Assembly (NCBI GenBank): GCA_003645745.1
Contig: QNCH01000045.1
Span: forward strand, 1 to 9,753
Length of the DNA stretch: 9,753 nucleotides
Reading direction: 5' to 3'
Source of the DNA: Candidatus Omnitrophota bacterium
GTDB lineage: Bacteria > Omnitrophota > Gorgyraeia > B26-G9
In this document: one piece after another, positions 1-6,494 of the stretch
Layout of the letters: each line of letters starts with the position of its first letter
Position numbering within the stretch: the stretch's first letter is position 1
Notes under the pieces: model-generated
Database searches by the model: none
What the model saw: only the letters and a program-made list of their open reading frames with translations
What the model was told of the DNA's origin: nothing
Translations under genes and position numbers: made by a program

Positions 1-1
1 A

Positions 2-1450
2 AGACCGATTAAAGACAATAGTAATCAAAATATTTTATCTACTCAGATTTTCTATGAAGCAGAATGGGGAGAAGGTAAGATAGTAGATTTGCTTGGTAAA
101 CATAATATTGAAATTATAATCATGGATAGTTCTGCGCGCATTCAAGATTTGGCACAAGAGTATAAAAAATTAACCAATGGAAAAAAAATAATTACCTGGT
201 CTGTTGATGCAGGAGGAGATTGTTTATTACAGGTGCCTGAGGCAATTACAGATCCTGATCATTCTGAATTTTACCTTTCATCACCAATTGCTGATTTTAT
301 TGGCTTACAGGTTTTTGAAGGGCCAGTAGCAATTAACGCGTTAGGAGGGGATGGGGAATTAGGCAAAACTTTAGCTGCGCCAGATTACATCCCTTCCTAT
401 TTTAAGGAAAATCAAGTTACCGCAATGTTAAATATCCCTTCTTATTTAAAGCTTCATTCTGAAATTATTTCAAAAATTATGAAAATTTATGCAGATTTAA
501 TTAAAAGCGAAGTATCCGGGAATTCAATTAAGCGATTGCAGGATATTGTTAATACAGATAAAAAAAGCCCTATTTATAAATATGGCCCATGGAATTATCA
601 GGCTTTACTTAATGAGCTTACTGACATTGAACCCAGAAAATTGAGGATGGAAGAAAGAGAGGAGTTTTTGTCTGCTTTGTATTTTGGTATATTATTTATT
701 AAGGATGCGAAGCACATTTTATCAAGAATAAAAACTAAAAATTTGCCTGACAAGAATCTAGATTGGAAGCATTTAAGTAAACGCTTTCAGAAACTTAATT
801 ATGTAACTGAAGATGCTGAATTTGTCAGTTATAGGTCACAGGTAAAATGGTTTTCAAAAATGTTTGTCACGTATTTAAGTAATGGACAATTAAATTCAAA
901 AGAGTTAGTATCTATGATTTTAAAAAAAAATGGAGATTTGCCTTTTACTTTAGAACTTGCTGCAATAAGAAGTTTATTTATGCTCGGTAACAATCAAGAT
1001 GAGTCTTATAAAAATGAATTTGGTAAAATTTTAATTAAAGATTTAAACAATAAAGACAACGATGTTTTTGTGCTTGCTGAAATTGCCAAAACTTTAGGGA
1101 TTATCAATTATACACAGGGTTTTGAAGAATTAGTTGAAGCTCTGGAAAATTTGGATAAAATGGGTAAAAAAACATTTTTTAGCGGATATTATTATTATGA
1201 ATATGTTGAGAATCGTTTAAGGAATACAATTGAATGCTCATTGTTTGAAATAATCCGCAAGCAGATTCTATCTGGTAAATGGCAGGAAGCAGAGCAAAAG
1301 TATAAAAGAATAAAAAACAAAGTTTCGCATAAAAAATTTGCTTCCTTAGCTGATGCGATAAAATCAGCTAAAAGATATGGGGGACAAGGCTATAGAAGAA
1401 ATAATCAGTTATCTGTCCAGGTTCAAAAATTTATTGAAGCTGCTATTTAA
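2..1450 (+). CDS. DUF1152-type protein, 5' end outside window
   Basis: The reading frame is open from base 2, so this is the 3' part of a longer gene. The TTG at 89 lies inside the conserved domain and has no convincing ribosome site, so I do not take it as the start. Counting from base 2, the visible part has 482 residues. Residues about 15-135 match the second half of the DUF1152 family as I remember it: VDAGGD at 68-73, SSPIAD at 93-98 and GGDGEL at 115-120, preceded by an IIIMDSSARIQDLA stretch. The family is known mainly from archaea and its function is unknown; its N-terminal glycine-rich part would lie upstream of the window. Residues about 150-482 are a helical, lysine-rich tail, with AAIRSLFMLG and AEIAKTLGII stretches that could be HEAT-like, though I cannot assign them. 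No signal peptide is visible. The next gene follows 57 bases later with its own promoter. Confidence 0.7.
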   Translation, partial: RPIKDNSNQNILSTQIFYEAEWGEGKIVDLLGKHNIEIIIMDSSARIQDLAQEYKKLTNGKKIITWSVDAGGDCLLQVPEAITDPDHSEFYLSSPIADFIGLQVFEGPVAINALGGDGELGKTLAAPDYIPSYFKENQVTAMLNIPSYLKLHSEIISKIMKIYADLIKSEVSGNSIKRLQDIVNTDKKSPIYKYGPWNYQALLNELTDIEPRKLRMEEREEFLSALYFGILFIKDAKHILSRIKTKNLPDKNLDWKHLSKRFQKLNYVTEDAEFVSYRSQVKWFSKMFVTYLSNGQLNSKELVSMILKKNGDLPFTLELAAIRSLFMLGNNQDESYKNEFGKILIKDLNNKDNDVFVLAEIAKTLGIINYTQGFEELVEALENLDKMGKKTFFSGYYYYEYVENRLRNTIECSLFEIIRKQILSGKWQEAEQKYKRIKNKVSHKKFASLADAIKSAKRYGGQGYRRNNQLSVQVQKFIEAAI

Positions 1451-1471
1451 TTTTTTTTACTTAATGCTTTG

Positions 1472-1500
1472 TTGACAGATTAAAAAAAATATTTTAGGAT
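1472..1500 (+). promoter_or_regulatory. Sigma-70-type promoter before comEC-like gene
   Basis: A perfect TTGACA (1472-1477) is followed after 17 bases by TAGGAT (1495-1500), which matches the -10 consensus at four of six positions. The spacer is A/T-rich. Transcription would begin near 1506-1508, almost on the GTG start codon at 1508, implying a leaderless or nearly leaderless message. This is read from the sequence only; an AT-rich genome gives chance matches. Confidence 0.5.
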
Positions 1501-1507
1501 GTAGAGT

Positions 1508-3016
1508 GTGAAGCGTCCTCTTGTGCCAATGTGTGTATTTTTTATTTGCGGGATCATTTATGCAAATTTCTTGCATATTCCTTTCCTTTTTTCCTTCATT
1601 TTTTTAATTTTAAGCTTTATTAGCGCAAAGATTTTTTTGCGCAGAAATTTTTTATTTGTAATTTTGCTTATGATTGTCAGCTTTTTGCTTGGCGCTTGCG
1701 CGTTTGCTAATCACAAAACTTTACCAATAAATCATATTGCTAATTTTGCTGGAGTTAAAGGCAAATTTGTGCAAATACAAGGGGTCATAGAAAATTGCCC
1801 TGTACGAAAAAAGAACAAATACAGCTTTATTTTGCAAACAGAGCAATTGAGCAGGGGAAACAGCGCACACAAAGTTTGCGGTAAGGTTTTAGTATGGTGT
1901 TATAAGCAAGCTTCTTTTAAATATGGACAGGAGGTTATCTTAGAAGGAAAATTATACCAACCTTATCCATTTTTGATCGGCAAACACTTAAATTATCGCA
2001 CATATCTTAAAAATTCAGGCATTTATGCAATGCTTTCTGTAAGCAAAGCGAACAACGTATATTTTAAGCAAGATAATCGCGGCAATTTTTTGCAAAAAAT
2101 AAGTTTTTCTTTGCGCGAAAAAATAAAACAAATAATTGAAAAAAATCTTTCTGTTTATACTGCGGGGGTAACCAATGCAATGCTTTTAGGAGCAAGAAGC
2201 GATGTGCCGCAGTTTATGCAAAACAACCTTAAAAATACAGGCACAGTGCATATTTTAGCTGTTTCTGGTTTACATGTTGGAATAATTGCTTTTATTATTA
2301 TTCTATTTTTAAAAATTTTGCGTATTCCATACAAAATGAGATATGTACTGACAATACTTTTCCTTGTTTTTTATTGTTTTCTTACTGGAGCAAGAATTTC
2401 TGTAGTTCGGGCTGTAATTATGGCAGTTGTTTTGTTATCCGGTGCATTGATTGAAAGAGATTATGATCCTAAAAGCGCGTTGAGTTTTGCGGCTTTAATT
2501 ATTCTATTTGTAAATCCTGCTCAAATTTTTAGTATGGGGTTTCAGCTTTCCTTTGTTAGTGTAAGTTTTATTTTTCTTTTTACAGATAAAATTATTGCGT
2601 TGTTCTCTCAGAAATTAGTAACCAATAAATTATTTAAGCCGTTTATAATAAGTTTTAGCGTGTCTTTGTGCGCGTGGATGGGTACTGCGGGAATAATTGC
2701 TTATTATTTTAATATTTTTACTCCAGTGAGTATTATAGCAAATATTGTTATTGTGCCTTTTTTGTTTTTGATTGTGGTGAATGGCATTATTTTTGTTCTG
2801 CTTAGCTTAATTGCGCCGCAAGCAGCTCAGGTTTTAGCCATAAACTGTGAATTTTTTATTAATTTACTCTATCATTTAAATAATTTTTTCGCGTCTATTC
2901 CCGGAGCTTACAGGCAGATTAAAAATGTGTCATGGCAATGTGTGGTTTTTTATTATTTAGCGGTTTTGCTTGTGTTAAATATGGACTGCTGGAGAAAATA
3001 TAACAGGACTTTGTAA
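1508..3016 (+). CDS. ComEC/Rec2-family DNA-uptake channel protein lacking the metallo-beta-lactamase domain
   Basis: ComEC forms the inner-membrane channel that carries single-stranded DNA into the cytoplasm during natural transformation. This 502-residue protein begins with hydrophobic segments (about 7-24, 26-42, 48-67), then a soluble DUF4131/OB-like part (about 80-185). The Competence domain follows: HILAVSGLHVGIIAF at 248-262, LTGARISVVRAVIMA at 292-306 and GFQLSF at 344-349, each a family hallmark, with further membrane segments to about 490. It ends at NMDCWRKYNRTL, where full-length ComEC (roughly 700-800 residues) would continue into a metallo-beta-lactamase-like domain. The reading frame shows no sign of a late break, and a terminator follows at once, so the short form looks genuine. 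The start is GTG at 1508 with no good Shine-Dalgarno sequence; the first methionines MKRPLVPM allow an ATG at codon 8. The family is clear. Whether it works in transformation without the missing domain is unknown. Confidence 0.9.
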   Translation: MKRPLVPMCVFFICGIIYANFLHIPFLFSFIFLILSFISAKIFLRRNFLFVILLMIVSFLLGACAFANHKTLPINHIANFAGVKGKFVQIQGVIENCPVRKKNKYSFILQTEQLSRGNSAHKVCGKVLVWCYKQASFKYGQEVILEGKLYQPYPFLIGKHLNYRTYLKNSGIYAMLSVSKANNVYFKQDNRGNFLQKISFSLREKIKQIIEKNLSVYTAGVTNAMLLGARSDVPQFMQNNLKNTGTVHILAVSGLHVGIIAFIIILFLKILRIPYKMRYVLTILFLVFYCFLTGARISVVRAVIMAVVLLSGALIERDYDPKSALSFAALIILFVNPAQIFSMGFQLSFVSVSFIFLFTDKIIALFSQKLVTNKLFKPFIISFSVSLCAWMGTAGIIAYYFNIFTPVSIIANIVIVPFLFLIVVNGIIFVLLSLIAPQAAQVLAINCEFFINLLYHLNNFFASIPGAYRQIKNVSWQCVVFYYLAVLLVLNMDCWRKYNRTL

Positions 3017-3018
3017 AA

Positions 3019-3048
3019 CAAAAGGCAGACTTTTCTGCCTGCCTTTTG
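3019..3048. terminator. Hairpin between convergent genes
   Basis: A 10-bp perfect stem (3019-3028 CAAAAGGCAG with 3039-3048 CTGCCTTTTG) lies three bases after the comEC-like stop codon and before the 3' end of the SPFH lipoprotein gene. An alternative 7-bp stem with a 4-base loop (3023-3029 with 3034-3040) is also possible. Both arms end in T or A runs, so it could stop transcription from either side. Confidence 0.75.
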
Positions 3049-3070
3049 AAAAAATAAATCTGAAAAAGTA

Positions 3071-4126
3071 TTATTGTTTTCCCGCTGCTTTTTGCACTCC
3101 ATACATTTTTAACAAACCATTTATATCTGTAGTTTTTAAATCCATACCACCTGAGTCAGAAAATGGAAGTAAATAGATTTGTTTGCCGGTTAAGGCTTCA
3201 GCCATTTTCATTTTTACCATTATAGTACCGCCTGAGCTGTTTAATGCTTCTATAGTTTTTTCAATACCTTTTGCTTCAGCCTCAGCTTCCACATTAATTG
3301 CTTTAGCAATACGAGTTTGCTGTTCATAATAAGCGTCAGCAGCTATTTTTGATTTTTCATACTCTCCGTCAATTTGCGCGACAATCTTGTTTACATTGCC
3401 CTGTGCTTTTTCTAATTTTTCTTTGTATTCTTCAACTGTCGCGTTAACTTCAGATTTAAACCGTTCTGCCATTTGGTCCGCAATTTTTTTCTCTTCAATT
3501 GCTTTCTGGTAAGCAGGATTAAATCTGTAATCTTTTGACAGCACATTTTCTACAATTACCCCGTAATTATTTAAGACCTTATTAAGCGCGGTAATTACCT
3601 CATTAGCTTTTTCTGTGCGCTTATTAGCAATATAAAAATCTTCTGTTTTTAATGTTCCGAATATGTCACGGGTAATATTGCGGGAAATTGGCCGCACAAT
3701 TTTTTCTTCCAGTCTTTCATTATTTAAAGCAACATATTCTAAAATATATGGAGCTTTTTTAGGAATAATATGGTATGCGATAATTATGTCTAAGCTAATA
3801 TCATTACCATCAATAGTTTTGAATAAAACATCATCAGGCCCGTAATGCGCTCCCTGGCCTCTTGTGATCGTCATCTCCATATTTCTTAGTTTTGTGTCAA
3901 ATGTATGCCATTCATTAATCATTGGAAGGAAAAAATACGTTGTGCCTGGAGCATATATTTTTTGCATAACACCTTTTTTTGCAAAAGGTGACCATTTAAT
4001 AGTTCTTACTCCCACTTCTGTAGATAAAGTTGAATGCGGCATACAGCCTGAAACAGAGCTTAAAAGTATAATCAGAAAACCTGAAAGTAAAATATTTTTA
4101 AAAAAAATTAAAGTAATATTTTTCAT
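3071..4126 (-). CDS. SPFH/band-7 (prohibitin-like) lipoprotein
   Basis: SPFH (stomatin/prohibitin/flotillin/HflKC) proteins form large rings on membranes and often control membrane proteases or organise microdomains. This 351-residue protein starts with a lipoprotein signal: positive MKNITLIFFK, a hydrophobic core at about 11-24, then lipobox VSGC with the modified cysteine at 28. The SPFH domain spans about 38-205 (YAPGTTYFFLPMINEWHTFDTK, then FKTIDGNDISLDIIIAYHI, then ITRDIFG). A charged helical and probably coiled-coil region covers about 205-292, and an MAEALTGKQIYLLPF tail at 308-322 is the usual SPFH C-terminal motif. It is the second gene of the - strand operon; its ATG overlaps the stop codon of the upstream SPFH gene as TAATG and a G-rich ribosome site lies inside that gene. 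Most SPFH proteins are held by a transmembrane helix or hairpin, so a lipid anchor is notable. The protein should lie on the periplasmic side. Confidence 0.85.
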   Translation of the reverse strand: MKNITLIFFKNILLSGFLIILLSSVSGCMPHSTLSTEVGVRTIKWSPFAKKGVMQKIYAPGTTYFFLPMINEWHTFDTKLRNMEMTITRGQGAHYGPDDVLFKTIDGNDISLDIIIAYHIIPKKAPYILEYVALNNERLEEKIVRPISRNITRDIFGTLKTEDFYIANKRTEKANEVITALNKVLNNYGVIVENVLSKDYRFNPAYQKAIEEKKIADQMAERFKSEVNATVEEYKEKLEKAQGNVNKIVAQIDGEYEKSKIAADAYYEQQTRIAKAINVEAEAEAKGIEKTIEALNSSGGTIMVKMKMAEALTGKQIYLLPFSDSGGMDLKTTDINGLLKMYGVQKAAGKQ

Positions 4127-5280
4127 TAATAGCTCCCCCCACTGCTTATGCCAAAAAGATCTAAGTTTCTGTTTAAGTTAAGCGGATTAAACCCTGTTTT
4201 ACCGCCTGTAGGCAAAATAAGCACATTAATACCTTTGAGTACATCAGCCATTTTCAGGCCTACTAATTTATCTGAGCCTTTATTCTGGTAAGCATTATTA
4301 ATCAGCTCTTTTTTATTAGCTTCCGCTAATTTAATCATCAGGTCAGCTTGTGCGTGTTTAGTGCGCACATACAAATCCTTTTCCGAATTTCTTTTTACCG
4401 CGTAAGCTTTTCCTTCTTCTAACCTTATTTTTATCTTTGCTTCGCCTTCTTCTTTTACTTTTTGTACTAATGCGTTTTGAGTCGCTGCTTTAGCTTTTGC
4501 CCTATTGGTAAAGACTAACTGGTCTTTAAGCTTTTTTTCTTCAATGTTTTTTTGTATTTCGTCACTGTATTTAAAGTAACGCACTAACACATGGTCAACT
4601 GTCATTCCTTTAGGATTTAATTCCACATTTAACAGATTTTTTGCGTTTTCTGCTTTTATGCCGCGTAAATTACTTTTATAAAATTCTTCTGTAGTCATTT
4701 CTCCTAAAGTTTCTTTTAGTACGGGCTCTACTTTAGGCATAATTCCATTATCTTCATATAATCTTCCAGGCCCGATAGTAGTAATCAATTTATAAGGGTC
4801 AGTAATGTGGTAGAGGATACTAACATCCACATCTACAAAAAATCCGTCTGAAGTTTGAATATGCGCTGATTTTCTCGGGCTAACGCCTCCTTGTTTTTCT
4901 CCTGCTAATCTGCTATAATCTTGAAGAATAGACTTAGAAAGCTTAAATTGAATATTTTTAGCCTGTGTTTCAAGGTAATCGTTCATTTCAAATACCTGCA
5001 TATCTTTAGGAAATTTGTGCATTTGGTGAATGCCGAAAGGCGCGATTAAGTGCAGCCCTGTATTGTAAATTTTATTGCGCACTCCGGAATTAATGCCAAT
5101 ATTAACCTGCTTAATCGCAAATTCATTGGCCCCAACATAAAAAAGAAAATTACCTAAAAATATTGAAATAACAATAAAAACAAGGAATCCCTGAAAGAAT
5201 AATTTTATCAACATTCCCATTTTTTTTGGGTCCATTTTCACATTATGCATCATTTTCATAAATTCTTCTTTTTCATTCAT
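4126..5280 (-). CDS. Membrane-anchored SPFH/band-7 protein (HflK/HflC- or prohibitin-like)
   Basis: First gene of the SPFH operon, 384 residues. Residues 1-24 are charged, with KK at 19-20 just before one hydrophobic segment at about 25-49 (LIKLFFQGFLVFIVISIFLG). By the positive-inside rule the N terminus is cytoplasmic and the SPFH domain (about 50-240) periplasmic, as in HflK and HflC. Family features are VGANEFAIKQVNIG at 49-62, TGLHLIAPFG at 74-83, IQTSDGFFVDVDVSILYHITDPY at 141-163, and TLGEMTTEEFY at 191-201. A long charged helix follows at about 240-330, then MADVLKGINVLILPTGG at 344-360. The ATG at 5280 is supported by AAAGGAG (5287-5293) six bases upstream. A role in membrane protein quality control or membrane organisation is inferred from the family; no FtsH-type protease gene is present in the window, so I do not name it hflK. 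The stop codon overlaps the next start by one base. Confidence 0.88.
   Translation of the reverse strand: MNEKEEFMKMMHNVKMDPKKMGMLIKLFFQGFLVFIVISIFLGNFLFYVGANEFAIKQVNIGINSGVRNKIYNTGLHLIAPFGIHQMHKFPKDMQVFEMNDYLETQAKNIQFKLSKSILQDYSRLAGEKQGGVSPRKSAHIQTSDGFFVDVDVSILYHITDPYKLITTIGPGRLYEDNGIMPKVEPVLKETLGEMTTEEFYKSNLRGIKAENAKNLLNVELNPKGMTVDHVLVRYFKYSDEIQKNIEEKKLKDQLVFTNRAKAKAATQNALVQKVKEEGEAKIKIRLEEGKAYAVKRNSEKDLYVRTKHAQADLMIKLAEANKKELINNAYQNKGSDKLVGLKMADVLKGINVLILPTGGKTGFNPLNLNRNLDLFGISSGGSY
4133..4140 (-). promoter_or_regulatory. Ribosome binding site for the SPFH lipoprotein gene, inside the upstream gene
   Basis: On the - strand this reads GGGGGGAG, six bases before the ATG at 4126. It lies within the last codons (Gly-Gly-Ser-Tyr) of the upstream SPFH gene. 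With the TAATG stop/start overlap it points to translational coupling and balanced output of the two partners. Confidence 0.7.
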
Positions 5281-5326
5281 ATTTTTCTCCTTTCTTCTTA
5301 AAGTTTTTAGTTTTAAATTTTACAAT

Positions 5327-5342
5327 TTTAGTTTAAACTAAA
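5327..5342. promoter_or_regulatory. Perfect 16-bp palindrome over the -10 box, possible operator
   Basis: TTTAGTTTAAACTAAA is exactly self-complementary and covers the -10 hexamer of the SPFH operon promoter. A dimeric regulator bound here would block RNA polymerase. AT-rich DNA makes palindromes easily, so this is a candidate only. Confidence 0.4.
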
Positions 5343-5359
5343 GGTATCTATATTGTCAA
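5330..5359 (-). promoter_or_regulatory. Promoter of the SPFH operon
   Basis: On the - strand TTGACA (5354-5359) is followed after 18 bases by TAAACT (5330-5335), the same -10 hexamer seen in the promoter at 6462-6490. A shift to TTTAAA with a 16-base spacer is also possible. It would give a leader of roughly 40 bases ending in the ribosome site at 5287-5293. Confidence 0.55.
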
Positions 5360-5443
5360 TTAAAATAATAATAAACAGGGTAATCGGTGAATGAAGCGGG
5401 GACACCGTAAACTTATCATTTTAATATAATTAAATTTTTTAAA

Positions 5444-5476
5444 ATGGATTCCAGCTAAAAAATTGTGGGAATGACA
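5444..5476 (-). repeat. REP-like palindromic repeat, degenerate copy
   Basis: On the - strand this begins TGTCATTCCC and ends GGAATCCAT, matching the copy at 5530-5563 at about 30 of 34 positions in opposite orientation. Its inner palindrome is decayed, with ATTCCAGC where the other copy implies ATTCCCGC. The family resembles the scattered GTCATTCCCGC...GCGGGAATCC intergenic repeats of many bacterial genomes. Confidence 0.6.
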
Positions 5477-5529
5477 GTGAGAGGCAGCATCCTATTGTCT
5501 ATCTTGCCGTTTGTCATCTCCCCATTTTT

Positions 5530-5563
5530 TGTCATTCCCGCAATGCTTTTAGCGGGAATCCAT
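5530..5563 (+). repeat. REP-like palindromic repeat, intact copy
   Basis: ATTCCCGC (5534-5541) and GCGGGAAT (5552-5559) form a perfect 8-bp stem with a 10-base loop, flanked by TGTC and CCAT. The ATTCCC...GGGAAT core recalls Neisseria dRS3-type repeats, but the spacing differs (14 rather than 8 bases). Together with the inverted copy at 5444-5476 it could form a larger hairpin. Confidence 0.65.
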
Positions 5564-5584
5564 AACTGAAACCCCGCTTTAGTC

Positions 5585-5683
5585 AGAAGCTGTGAAATAA
5601 TCACCGTTTTTCGCATGTTCAACTTTGTGTCTCGTCGGAGAAAAAACGCGAAAAAAATAAGGGGGTATTGTTTCACAGCTTCT
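5585..5683. repeat. Long imperfect hairpin with 17-base arms
   Basis: AGAAGCTGTGAAATAAT (5585-5601) pairs with ATTGTTTCACAGCTTCT (5667-5683) at 16 of 17 positions. A second stem, TTTTTCGC (5607-5614) with GCGAAAAA (5648-5655), continues inward after an uneven internal loop and leaves an apical loop of about 33 bases. It may be a structured RNA or one end module of a mobile element; there is no downstream T run typical of a terminator. Confidence 0.55.
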
Positions 5684-5712
5684 TACCGATTACATAAAAA
5701 AGAAACAACGTG

Positions 5713-5733
5713 CAGGGTACAGAGTTCTGGGTA
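5713..5733 (+). repeat. Degenerate heptamer tandem repeat, three units
   Basis: CAGGGTA, CAGAGTT and CTGGGTA follow each other exactly in phase with period 7, ending 27 bases before the pseudouridine synthase start codon. A second period-7 array of different sequence lies at 7486-7520 before another gene. Confidence 0.5.
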
Positions 5734-5760
5734 TGAAAAATTGCACAGGGAAGAAGGCTA

Positions 5761-6459
5761 ATGAAACAACGAATTAATAAAGTAATTGCTCAAAGCGGGT
5801 TTTGTTCAAGAAGAAACGCAGACGCATTAATTCTGGCAAAAAAAGTTCAGGTTAATGGCAAGCTTGTGTGTTCTTTAGGGATATTGGTTGATCCTGCTGT
5901 TGACAAAGTGAGTATTGAGAAAAAATGTTTATCTTTAGAAAAAAAAGTTTATCTTATGCTGCATAAACCTGTAGGTTTTATTACCAGCACAAAATCGCAG
6001 CATTATGCTCAAACTGTTTTCTCTCTTTTACCGCGTCTGGGCTTGCGTCTTTATCCTGTAGGCAGGCTTGACAAGAATACTTCAGGCTTGTTAATTCTGA
6101 CTAATGATGGGGATTTAAGTTATCAGATTACACACCCTAAATTTGAAGTAAAACGTGTCTATGATGTGGTTGTGAGGGGTTATTTAGAAGATAATGCAGC
6201 AAGAAAAATTTCTAAAGGAGGATTGGCTATAGATGACTACTTAACATCTCCTTGTGTAATTAAAATTATTAAGAAAATGGAGAATAAAACAAATTTATTA
6301 ATTACAATGCATGAAGGGAGAAAAAGGCAGATACGCAGAATGTTTAGCGTAGTGAAACATTCTGTAATTGTTTTAAAACGGATCCGATTCGGCAAACTTG
6401 ATCTTGGGGGATTAGAACAAGGAAAGTGGAAATATATACAAAAGGAAGAAATTATTTGA
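5761..6459 (+). CDS. RsuA/RluB-family rRNA pseudouridine synthase
   Basis: These enzymes convert a specific uridine of ribosomal RNA to pseudouridine: RsuA acts on 16S, and RluB, RluE and RluF on 23S. The 232-residue protein has an N-terminal S4 RNA-binding domain (about 1-48, with SGFCSRRNADALI and VQVNGK). The catalytic domain then carries LMLHKPVGFITS at 66-76, the active-site motif GRLDKNTSGLL at 101-111 with the nucleophile Asp104, the THPKFEVKRVYDV segment at 124-136, and EGRKRQIRRMF at 185-195. All key residues are present and the length is normal for the family. The ATG at 5761 has a modest purine-rich ribosome site (AGAAGG) close before it. S4 plus this motif set fits RluB-like enzymes best, but the target uridine cannot be decided from sequence. 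No obvious promoter is seen in the 67 bases after the repeat mosaic. Confidence 0.92.
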   Translation: MKQRINKVIAQSGFCSRRNADALILAKKVQVNGKLVCSLGILVDPAVDKVSIEKKCLSLEKKVYLMLHKPVGFITSTKSQHYAQTVFSLLPRLGLRLYPVGRLDKNTSGLLILTNDGDLSYQITHPKFEVKRVYDVVVRGYLEDNAARKISKGGLAIDDYLTSPCVIKIIKKMENKTNLLITMHEGRKRQIRRMFSVVKHSVIVLKRIRFGKLDLGGLEQGKWKYIQKEEII

Positions 6460-6461
6460 TA

Positions 6462-6490
6462 TTGACACATATTTTTTAGAATGCTAAACT
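6462..6490 (+). promoter_or_regulatory. Strong sigma-70-type promoter with extended -10
   Basis: TTGACA (6462-6467), a 17-base spacer, then TG at 6482-6483 and TAAACT (6485-6490). The -35 is perfect and the TGn extension strengthens the -10. It lies three bases after the pseudouridine synthase stop codon; the start point would be near 6497, giving a leader of about 220 bases before the lpoB-like gene. Confidence 0.75.
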
Positions 6491-6494
6491 ATAT

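Larger units (their letters stand above)
5380..5693. repeat. Nested inverted-repeat mosaic, MITE-like
   Basis: The outer ends are GTAATCGGT (5380-5388) and its exact complement ACCGATTAC (5685-5693), each followed inward by a GAAGC within a few bases. Inside sit two inverted copies of a 33-34 base repeat (5444-5476 and 5530-5563) and a second long hairpin (5585-5683). No convincing gene lies here; a - strand open frame over 5455-5676 is just the translated repeats. Outside the element, 5281-5379 holds the SPFH promoter and 5694-5760 holds a heptamer repeat and the next ribosome site. A miniature transposable element or layered insertions would explain it, but I see no clear target-site duplication. 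Confidence 0.5.

Noticed and set aside
89..91. TTG as the start of the first gene
   Set aside because: The frame is open back to base 2 and the residues before the TTG fit the conserved domain, so the gene begins outside the window.
3663..4181. Two short + strand open frames opposite the SPFH lipoprotein gene
   Set aside because: They are antisense shadows of a well-supported gene and show no ribosome sites or recognisable protein.
5455..5676. 73-residue open frame on the - strand
   Set aside because: It is made of the palindromic repeats (the WIPA...AGMTK type of translation), with no ribosome site; not a gene.
6237..6470. Open frame on the - strand over the 3' end of the pseudouridine synthase gene
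   Set aside because: Antisense shadow of a gene with intact catalytic motifs.
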